Assembly: GCA_902531985.1 (NCBI GenBank)
Contig: CACAGG010000004.1
Location: 1-47,672 of the forward strand
Reading direction: 5' to 3'
DNA length: 47,672 nt
Origin: an uncultured marine group III euryarchaeote
GTDB taxonomy: Archaea; Thermoplasmatota; Poseidoniia; MGIII; CG-Epi1
Part shown: piece after piece, positions 37,374-44,600 of the stretch
Layout: the number at the start of each line of letters is the position of its first letter
Position numbering within the stretch: position 1 is the stretch's first letter
Notes under the pieces: generated by a model
Database searches by the model: none
Told to the model about the DNA's origin: nothing
The model's input: only the letters and a program-made list of their open reading frames with translations
Made by a program: the position numbers and the translations under genes

Positions 37374-37895
37374 TTACCGATTACGCCTTCTGAAACTTTC
37401 TAAATATTTGTAGACTGCACCGTGTTCAGATCCAGCAAGAACCATAGATATTGCTACTTTTGCAGCTTCTAGCCCTTCCAAATCGGAAATTACTGAAACC
37501 GTATGTCCTTGAATAGCTAAGTCAGCTCCAGTCATATCCTCGATTATTTTACGTGTTTTACCGCCTTTCCCAATAACTCTTCCTCTAATTATTGATAATC
37601 GCTTTTTGGATCTTCCGACATAATCTCTTATATCAACGATTTCTAAATAAGCTTCCATTTCTAGCAGTTGAATAGCTTTGTCAGGAGTGAAGCCTCTCCC
37701 AATTGCTTTAGTAACACTAATTAACTGAAGATTTTTTAGCGGCTCTTTCATATTTTTAGTGATGATTTCTATGAGCCCTTCGTCAGAATCAATTTTTATT
37801 TCGCAACCACTTAAATTTTCAATTCTTTTTTTAGTTTCCCCTTTTGGACCTATCAATGCTCCAATTCTTGAAAGCGGTACTTTTACATAATCCAT
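37374..37895 (-). CDS. KH-domain rRNA-processing protein (archaeal Dim2/Pno1-like)
   Basis: A 173-aa protein with two KH modules. The first has IGALIGPKGETKKRIE (GxxG loop, ~14-20), and the second has RGRVIGKGGKTRKIIEDMTGA (~105-125). The linking GFTPDKAIQLLEMEAYLEIVDIRDYVG is the signature of the Dim2/Pno1 family, which binds the 3' end of small-subunit rRNA during maturation. It follows rio1 with a 1-nt overlap and is the last gene of the operon. Confidence 0.93.
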   Translation of the reverse strand: MDYVKVPLSRIGALIGPKGETKKRIENLSGCEIKIDSDEGLIEIITKNMKEPLKNLQLISVTKAIGRGFTPDKAIQLLEMEAYLEIVDIRDYVGRSKKRLSIIRGRVIGKGGKTRKIIEDMTGADLAIQGHTVSVISDLEGLEAAKVAISMVLAGSEHGAVYKYLESFRRRNR

Positions 37896-38632
37896 TAAAT
37901 GAAAACCTCCTCATTTAACTGCTCGATTTTTCTATTCCAAAATCTATACATGTTTTTCATATCTCTTTTGTGAAGTTCATCATACATAGGGTGTTCTTTA
38001 GGTACTGCTTGACCTACATCTATAATACAGGGTTTCTCTCTTACATTTAATATATTGTATTCACTTAAGTCACCATGACTTAATTTCATATTTCGATAGG
38101 CCTTAATTGAATCTAATAACAGGTTTAGAAAATTACCGGGATTTTCCGGCGGTAATTCTTTGATTGTGGGATAAGGTTTGTATCTCCAACCAAGATATTG
38201 CATGACTACAATGTTTTTGTAAACATGGTAAGGTTTGGGAACTTCAGCACCTCCAGCACTCATTGAATGTAAATTTTTATATTCTTTTTGAGCCCATGTA
38301 AATACTCTTTCCCTAGGATTGTTTCCACTGTTTCTAAATCTAGGATCGCCTTCAATATATCTTTCCAGTTTTCGAAAAGTTGCAGTATTTAATCGGTAAA
38401 TTTTAACGGCTCTATTTCTTCCGTCGAAAGTTTTTGCACGGAAAACATTAGCTTCTTTACCGGTAGCAATTATATTCTCAATTGTGGCAATAATTCCTCT
38501 ACTGAAAAGTTGTTGAATGTGTTTCAGAGTTGCTTGATCAAACACTTCGTCAACCGTTTTTCTCCCCTCTTTATCTCTAGATTGATAAATTTTCCCTACA
38601 TTCCAGTCTAAAGTTTCGATATCTGTTTTCAT
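37895..38632 (-). CDS. rio1: RIO1-type serine protein kinase
   Basis: A 245-aa atypical kinase. The P-loop equivalent is ATGKEANVFRAKTF, the ATP Lys is in RAVKIYRL, the flexible loop is GNNPRERVFTWAQKEYKNL, the catalytic loop is KLSHGDLSEYNIL, and the metal Asp is in IIDVGQAV. RIO1 acts in late 30S ribosomal subunit maturation; coding next to Dim2-like KH protein and aIF1A supports this. Its start lies 2 nt after the aIF1A stop. Confidence 0.96.
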   Translation of the reverse strand: MKTDIETLDWNVGKIYQSRDKEGRKTVDEVFDQATLKHIQQLFSRGIIATIENIIATGKEANVFRAKTFDGRNRAVKIYRLNTATFRKLERYIEGDPRFRNSGNNPRERVFTWAQKEYKNLHSMSAGGAEVPKPYHVYKNIVVMQYLGWRYKPYPTIKELPPENPGNFLNLLLDSIKAYRNMKLSHGDLSEYNILNVREKPCIIDVGQAVPKEHPMYDELHKRDMKNMYRFWNRKIEQLNEEVFI

Positions 38633-38634
38633 TA

Positions 38635-39096
38635 TCAGTATATGTCTAATATCTCAGGAATTTTACCAAGACGTTTTAAATTAGAAGTTTGAGTGGGTGT
38701 GTATCTAAATTTTACATCAGCCTTACTGTCTTGAAAAGACCAAGGCACAATGATTAGGAGGTCATTTTCCCTAACCCACATTCTTCTTCTTAATTTTCCT
38801 GGAATTCGGCCCATTCTTCTTTCGCCGTCTTCACATATTAACTGTAATCTTGATCCTCCTTGAAAGGTTTCCGCGACAGCGAACATTTCTCCCTTTGGTT
38901 TGTATGGAAGTGTAACTCTTAGATTAGTTTCTGTATTTACTCCTCGGTAACCTTTCTTACCTTTCTTGCCTTTCTTACCTTTTGATTTTTTACTTTTTTC
39001 TACTTTTTTCTCTTCTTCTTTAGTTGGCTCTTCCTCTTTGGGTGGTTCTTCCTCTTTAGATGGCTCTTCTTCTTTACTTTCTTCTGATGATGTCAC
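38635..39096 (-). CDS. eif1A: Translation initiation factor aIF1A with Glu/Lys-rich N-terminal extension
   Basis: A 153-aa factor. The conserved S1/OB-type core runs from about residue 57 to the end (LRVTLPYKPKGEMFAVAE, CEDGERRMGRIPGKLRRRMWV, DLLIIVPW). Before it lies a ~55-aa low-complexity extension: four Glu/Pro/Lys blocks (EEEPSKEEEPPKEEEP type) followed by a GKKGKKGKKG basic hinge. A TATA box 20-29 nt upstream of the GTG start (39096) argues that the extension is translated. aIF1A supports start-codon selection on the 30S subunit. First gene of the operon with rio1 and the KH gene. Confidence 0.94.
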   Translation of the reverse strand: MTSSEESKEEEPSKEEEPPKEEEPTKEEEKKVEKSKKSKGKKGKKGKKGYRGVNTETNLRVTLPYKPKGEMFAVAETFQGGSRLQLICEDGERRMGRIPGKLRRRMWVRENDLLIIVPWSFQDSKADVKFRYTPTQTSNLKRLGKIPEILDIY

Positions 39097-39115
39097 AGTT
39101 ACGTTTTAACCAGTT

Positions 39116-39125
39116 CCCATATAAG
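39116..39125 (-). promoter_or_regulatory. TATA box of the aIF1A operon
   Basis: The minus strand reads cttatatggg here, 20-29 nt upstream of the GTG at 39096. Confidence 0.6.
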
Positions 39126-39169
39126 ATTGTCGCCCTAGCCCTTATGGCGCCCTTCCCACATTACCTCCA

Positions 39170-40204
39170 ATGAGTAATAAGCGCACTCCTCTTTTCAATC
39201 ATCATCAAAGTAGTGGTGCCAAGATTGTTGACTTTGCAGGCTGGGATATGCCAATACAATATAGTGGAATACTAGCAGAACATAAAGCTGTAAGAGAAAA
39301 TGTGGGTATTTTTGATGTTTCTCACATGGGTCAAATTTTTGTTACAGGTCCCGAAACAGTTGAATTTTTATCACATGTAACGACTTGGGACATGAAGCGG
39401 CAAACAAAGGGAGATTGTCGTTATTGCCATATACTTGACGAGGAGGGACACATAATTGATGATACTATAGCATACACTTTGTCTGATGAAAAATACATGT
39501 TGGTACCCAATGCTTCAAAAGTAGATGATATATATGACTGGTTTCTATCAAATTCAAATAATTTTAAAGTAAATATAGATAATTTATCTGAAAATTATTT
39601 TTGTTTAGCATTACAGGGCCCGGAAGCTCCTCGTCTTTTAGGTCAGCATCTTAATACCTCAGTAGGTTCTTTTCAATTGGTTAGCGATGGTGAGACAATA
39701 GTTAGTGGTACTGGTTATACTGGTGAAAAAGGTTGTGAAATTATAGGTCCATTAAATGAAGTGGTGACTCACTGGGAAGCCTTACTTGAGATGGGTGCCG
39801 TTCCTGTAGGTTTAGGAGCAAGAGATACTCTTCGATTGGAAAAAGGCTACCTTTTATCTGGACAAGATTTTGATGGAACTCAGACTACACTTGAAACGGG
39901 TTATTCATGGGTAATAGATTGGAATCATGATTTTATAGGCAAGGAAGCTTTATTAAAAATAAAAAATACAAATTATTCAAAATTATGTGGAATCTTAATT
40001 GAGGAGAGAGGAATTATTCGACCAGGGAACGAATTATCTTACGAGGGAAATCCTATTTCTAAACTTACTAGTGGAACCTTATCTCCAACACTTAGAAGAG
40101 GGATAGGTATGGCTTACACTGAATTAGGTATCAATGATTCTATAACTGTGAAAGTGCGCGGTAATAACTTAAATGGGCGCGTGGTGAGAATGCCATTCCT
40201 ATGA
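39170..40204 (+). CDS. gcvT: Glycine cleavage system T protein (aminomethyltransferase)
   Basis: A 344-aa protein of slightly short family length. The N-terminal FAGWDMPIQYSGILAEH, VGIFDVSHMGQI, and the later GTGYTGEKGCEI and LGARDTLRLEKGYLLSGQD are diagnostic. It transfers the methylene carbon from the lipoyl arm of H protein to tetrahydrofolate (or tetrahydromethanopterin) and releases ammonia. The next gene, gcvH, overlaps by 4 nt; the P protein decarboxylase is not in the window. Confidence 0.96.
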   Translation: MSNKRTPLFNHHQSSGAKIVDFAGWDMPIQYSGILAEHKAVRENVGIFDVSHMGQIFVTGPETVEFLSHVTTWDMKRQTKGDCRYCHILDEEGHIIDDTIAYTLSDEKYMLVPNASKVDDIYDWFLSNSNNFKVNIDNLSENYFCLALQGPEAPRLLGQHLNTSVGSFQLVSDGETIVSGTGYTGEKGCEIIGPLNEVVTHWEALLEMGAVPVGLGARDTLRLEKGYLLSGQDFDGTQTTLETGYSWVIDWNHDFIGKEALLKIKNTNYSKLCGILIEERGIIRPGNELSYEGNPISKLTSGTLSPTLRRGIGMAYTELGINDSITVKVRGNNLNGRVVRMPFL

Positions 40205-40578
40205 GCGAAATACCTGACAATTTGTCGTATACTAAAGACCATGAATGGGCTGATCTTCAGGACGATGGTAAAGTTAGAGTAGGCATTACAGATCATGCTC
40301 AAGACGCATTATCGGATGTTGTCTTTGTAGAACTTCCAGATGTTGGCTCAAAATTTGTTAAAGGTGATGCGATGGCAGTTGCAGAATCCGTTAAGGCCGC
40401 AAGTGACATTTACGCTCCTGTTTCTGGCAAAATCGTATCAATTAATGATAAATTAGAAGAATCTCCTGAATTAATTAATGAATCTCCATATGATTTTGGA
40501 TGGATGGTTGTAATTGAGCCCGAAGAAAAATTAGAAGGGCTTTTGGACTCTAATTCATACAGAGAAGTAATTGATTAA
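40201..40578 (+). CDS. gcvH: Glycine cleavage system H protein
   Basis: A 125-aa lipoyl carrier. The lipoylated Lys65 is in AVAESVKAASD, the standard context. Family start YTKDHEWADLQDDGKVRVGITDHAQDALSD is clear. It shuttles the aminomethyl group between P, T and L proteins. ATG overlaps the gcvT stop as ATGA. Confidence 0.97.
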   Translation: MSEIPDNLSYTKDHEWADLQDDGKVRVGITDHAQDALSDVVFVELPDVGSKFVKGDAMAVAESVKAASDIYAPVSGKIVSINDKLEESPELINESPYDFGWMVVIEPEEKLEGLLDSNSYREVID

Positions 40579-41566
40579 GCATCTTAAAGTTTTAGAGAAA
40601 AATGCACAAGAAGCTAAAATCTTTCTAGAAAAATCTAATGCATTAAACGATGCATTTTTACCTGTAAAAAAAGAAGGGTATATCTTCTGGCCGTTGAAGT
40701 TTGAAGTGGATGGTGAGATAGTAAAATTTGAAGGTTTGAAAGCCACAAAATATTCTAGAGATTACAGGTTATTATTGTCTTCTAAAATTAGAAATTTAGC
40801 ACCTAGGGCCTTTGATATATTTGGCGATATTGGGATTATTAGGCTTTCAGACGAATCTTTAAAGTACTCAGAAACTATTGCAGAGGCTCTCTTGAAAAGC
40901 CATTTGAATTTAAAAAAAGTAGCCATCGATAAAGGAGTTAAAGGGGAATATCGCATCAGACAACTGCAGATGATTGCTGGAGAATCTGATTTTGTTTCAT
41001 TGCACAAAGAAAATGGATTTGAATTTAAGTTGGATATTTCTAAAGTTTACTTTTCACCTAGGCTTTCTATGGAAAGAAGTAGAATTTATGAAGCAGTTAA
41101 TTCAGGTGAAGAAATATTGGATGCCTTTGCAGGCGTTTGCCCCTTTGGAGTTAGTTTAGGTTCTAAGGGATGCAAAATTACGGCCGTTGATTCAAACCCA
41201 GATTCAGAATATTGGGCCCATGAAAACTTTAGAAGAAATAAGATATCAGAGTTAAATTATGTTTTCTATTGTTCAAAAATAGAACAAATATTGCCTAAAT
41301 TAAATTTGTATGATCGTATAATAATGAATAGTCCGACAACATCATTGAGTTATTTATCTCGGATATCTAAGAAATTAAAGGTAGGTGGTGTAATTCACCT
41401 ATATGCTTTAGTAGAAAATGAAGGCGATTTTAAAATTGAGAATCATTTGAGTCCAAACTTTAATTGTGTATTTCAAAGAGTAGTACATCCTTACTCTCCA
41501 AGTAGTGGATTGGTTGTGTTTGATATAGTTAAAGCAGGTAACAATGTCCAAGAGACAAACCAGTAA
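40571..41566 (+). CDS. Trm5-like class I tRNA (guanine-37-N1) methyltransferase
   Basis: A 331-aa protein. An N-terminal domain precedes the Trm5-type segment RNLAPRAFDIFGDIGII, then the core with VYFSPRLSMERSRIYEAV, the SAM loop LDAFAGVCPFGVSLG, and DRIIMNSPTTSLSYL (Trm5 usually has MNLP). It most likely modifies G37 of tRNA to prevent frameshifting; the related Taw2-type wybutosine enzymes are an alternative. The start TTG at 40571 overlaps gcvH by 8 nt. The C-terminal 10 residues are polar and unlike the core. Confidence 0.85.
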   Translation: MIKHLKVLEKNAQEAKIFLEKSNALNDAFLPVKKEGYIFWPLKFEVDGEIVKFEGLKATKYSRDYRLLLSSKIRNLAPRAFDIFGDIGIIRLSDESLKYSETIAEALLKSHLNLKKVAIDKGVKGEYRIRQLQMIAGESDFVSLHKENGFEFKLDISKVYFSPRLSMERSRIYEAVNSGEEILDAFAGVCPFGVSLGSKGCKITAVDSNPDSEYWAHENFRRNKISELNYVFYCSKIEQILPKLNLYDRIIMNSPTTSLSYLSRISKKLKVGGVIHLYALVENEGDFKIENHLSPNFNCVFQRVVHPYSPSSGLVVFDIVKAGNNVQETNQ

Positions 41567-41571
41567 GTTTT

Positions 41572-41590
41572 TATATTAGTTTATAAAAAA
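41572..41590 (+). promoter_or_regulatory. Promoter region of the 1772-aa surface protein gene
   Basis: Two overlapping TATA-like sites (tatatta and tttataaaaaa) lie about 97-115 nt before ATG 41687. The predicted leader is about 75 nt, in contrast to the leaderless genes around it, and ends in a Shine-Dalgarno-like gaaggtg (41672-41678) 8 nt before the ATG. Confidence 0.55.
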
Positions 41591-41635
41591 GTGGGATTCC
41601 TTTTATTAAGACCTTGTCAATGATGGTAGACCGTT

Positions 41636-41650
41636 TCTAAGTATCTTAGA
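41636..41650 (+). repeat. Small hairpin in the leader of the surface protein mRNA
   Basis: tctaag-tat-cttaga is a perfect 6-bp inverted repeat with a 3-nt loop within the predicted 5' leader, 22 nt before the ribosome binding site. Confidence 0.5.
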
Positions 41651-41686
41651 TGCGGTAATAGGACAAAACGCGAAGGTGTGCAAAAA

Positions 41687-44600
41687 ATGAACGCAAACGT
41701 ATCAGAGTCAGCTTCTATATCAGGAAAGTTGACAGCAATATTCGTTGTAGCTCTGTTTGTATTTAGCAGTTTTTCACTGTTAGCATCAGCAGGATCTAAC
41801 GACGAGCAAGAAAGCGAAGTCATCTCTGGAATTTCCATTGGTGAAGCATTAGTGTCTGAGTCAGAAGGGCATGTTGAGGCAATAAGTGAACTCAACACAA
41901 TTCAACCAGGCCAAGAAGTACCATGGACTACAACAATGGCAGATGGTAAGTTCTCTCCTGAAAAGCAGGAAGCTGGAGCTGCTAAAGTATTAGTTGTTGA
42001 TGATGATGGTGAAAATTGGATGTCAGGCCCATGGCTTGAAGCATCTCACATTGCAACAGCATTAAATGATGGTGGCTATTCTTACGATGTTTTCCGAGCA
42101 GGAAGATGGGGTGGAGTTGCTAAAGAGCTTCCAGCAGGAGACACTGGGTTATCAATGGTAGACGATTATGAAGTTATCATATGGTATAGTGGTTGGAATA
42201 CACAAATTATGTCTAATGCTGAACAGAGTGTTCTCTCTGATTATCTAGATGGTAATTGCGGTACAGAAGATGATTTCTGTACAACAAATAGAAATATGTT
42301 TGTATCAACACAAATGAGCGACTGGTTTGATGCTAATGCAGGTAGTTTCCAAAATAACTACATGCACTCAGATACTTACTATTCTTCATACATTGTTGTT
42401 GGAGGAACTTCAAACCCAATGAAAGGAGTAAGTGGTTCTATTATGGAAGGTAAAGAGTATGCAACAGATACTGCAGGTGTACACTATTTAGATAGGCCTT
42501 GTGGTAACAAGCCTTACGATAATACTGCAACAGGTGCATTCTGGATGGACGCTCGTAAAGGAGCATCTGACGGGCATGAATACCATGCAGTTCAGTTCCC
42601 AGTAGATGGTTATGTAGGTCCTCAAACTCACAAAGCATTTATGTTTGCTGATGAAATTGGAGTATTCAACAAAAGATCAGACAGGGCCGATTTTGTTGGT
42701 ACAGTACTTTCATGGATGGAAGTAACCAAAGAACAGACTCAAAATGTTGACATAGGCATAGGTGGAGTGGATATCCCTAACCATGTTCAATACTGGAGAT
42801 CAGTTGAGTCTATGGTTCCTGTTGATATTAGAATAACCGTTACCAATTATGGTATGTTACCACAGAGTAGCACAGCAGTTCACTTAAAGTTGAAAAACCA
42901 ATTTGGTCAAGTTCTATTTGATAGTACATTTGATACTAGAGCTTTCCCAGAAGGACATCCTATGCACATCTCGGATTCCCTTCAGAGTGGTGACAGTGTA
43001 GTATTTACATTTAATAAAACAAATGACAGATATCAACGTATATTCGATGGTTTAGATGAGAACAAAGCTAGACATGTTATGTTTACTAGTGCTGGAATGG
43101 ACAGACTTTCAGCAGAAGTTATGCACACAGGTGACCAAGGAAGCGCTAACAATTATGTTCAAGCAGACATAGGTGTAGGAAAGTGGATTGAAAATGGAGA
43201 AGCACCAGAAGATGAAATTGGTCCTTCTATTACTTTTGGAGATACCGATGACAATGGTGCTAGCAGTTTAGATCACGTGAATTATCACCGTGCTTCTAGT
43301 TACGATTGGGACATGGATGGTTGTGGATGGGCAGATGGAGTTGCCGAAGATTGTGCCGACAATGGCGGAACTTTGAATAAAACTCAATCATCAGTTTATC
43401 ACGAAGGTAAATCCGCTTTAGCCTCTTTTAACACAAATGGATGGTACAAATCAGGAGCTGACCCAAGTAGTTGTGACTGGTCTTCTAGTGGTGACAGTGA
43501 CTGTCCTAAATTTACAGCAGAACCAAATCAAGATGACTATTTCGTTTCACCTCCTCTAGATTTGAGCGCAATGGATGAAGTTGTTGTTGGTATGTTGTTT
43601 ACAGGATGTATGGAATCAGGAGATTACTTCCGTATGCAGATATCCAAGGATGGAGTATCTTGGACTAACTTAATCACTTACAGTGGTTTCTGTCCTGGTG
43701 AAGGTTCTTGGTATCTATGGGGAGGAAGTAATGCAAAATATCAAGGATACGTATTATCTAGTGATTACTTTGGTACAGATGACGCAGATTCCGTTCAATG
43801 GAGAGTTCAAATGGATGCAGACAGTGATCAAAATACAGAAGGTAGCAGACCTTATGCTGGCTGGTTCATTGATGAGATTGTTTTCCGTGGAACTGAAAGA
43901 ATAACTCGTGATGTTGCAGTAGGTGATATTGTAGTAGATACAGACTATGCAGTGAAAGAGGCAGGTTCAGAATCTCTGTGGAGAGAAGTTAATGCAACAG
44001 TTATTAATGCTGGAGAAGCTTCATGGACTGATTTACCAGTTAAATTCTCTATCACTAATTTACAAGGTGAAGATTTAACCTCCTTCTTGGATACAACACA
44101 ACCTTCAATTCCAAATCTTGCAGGTAACTCTAGATATGGAGACATTACGCCTGGTGGCGGTAATGAAGATCAAAAAGAACTATTCTCTTTATTTATGTGT
44201 CCGGGAGCTAACACATATTATGCAACCGTAGAAGTATTAGTGCCGGCAGGTAAAGATTTCTTCCCATGGAATAATTCTTTAACAGTTACATTCCGTGTTT
44301 TCGATACTTTCTTCCGTGATAATGTTGATTCACCGGCAGATAGGTCTTCAGTATATTCGTATACTTCGGTAGACCGATTATCTACTACTGAAAACACTTG
44401 GAAAGTCAGAGACGTCAATAATGATGCGTACGAAGGAGAGATGGTATGGCAATATGCAAAAGAAAACGGTTATAGTGCCGATAATCCAACTACTGCATCA
44501 GGATCAGATGACAGTTTGATTACTCAGGATACATATGATAGAGATGGATCAGGCGATCGTTTCCAGACCGATTTGAACATAGATCTTCGAGCTGCTTTCA

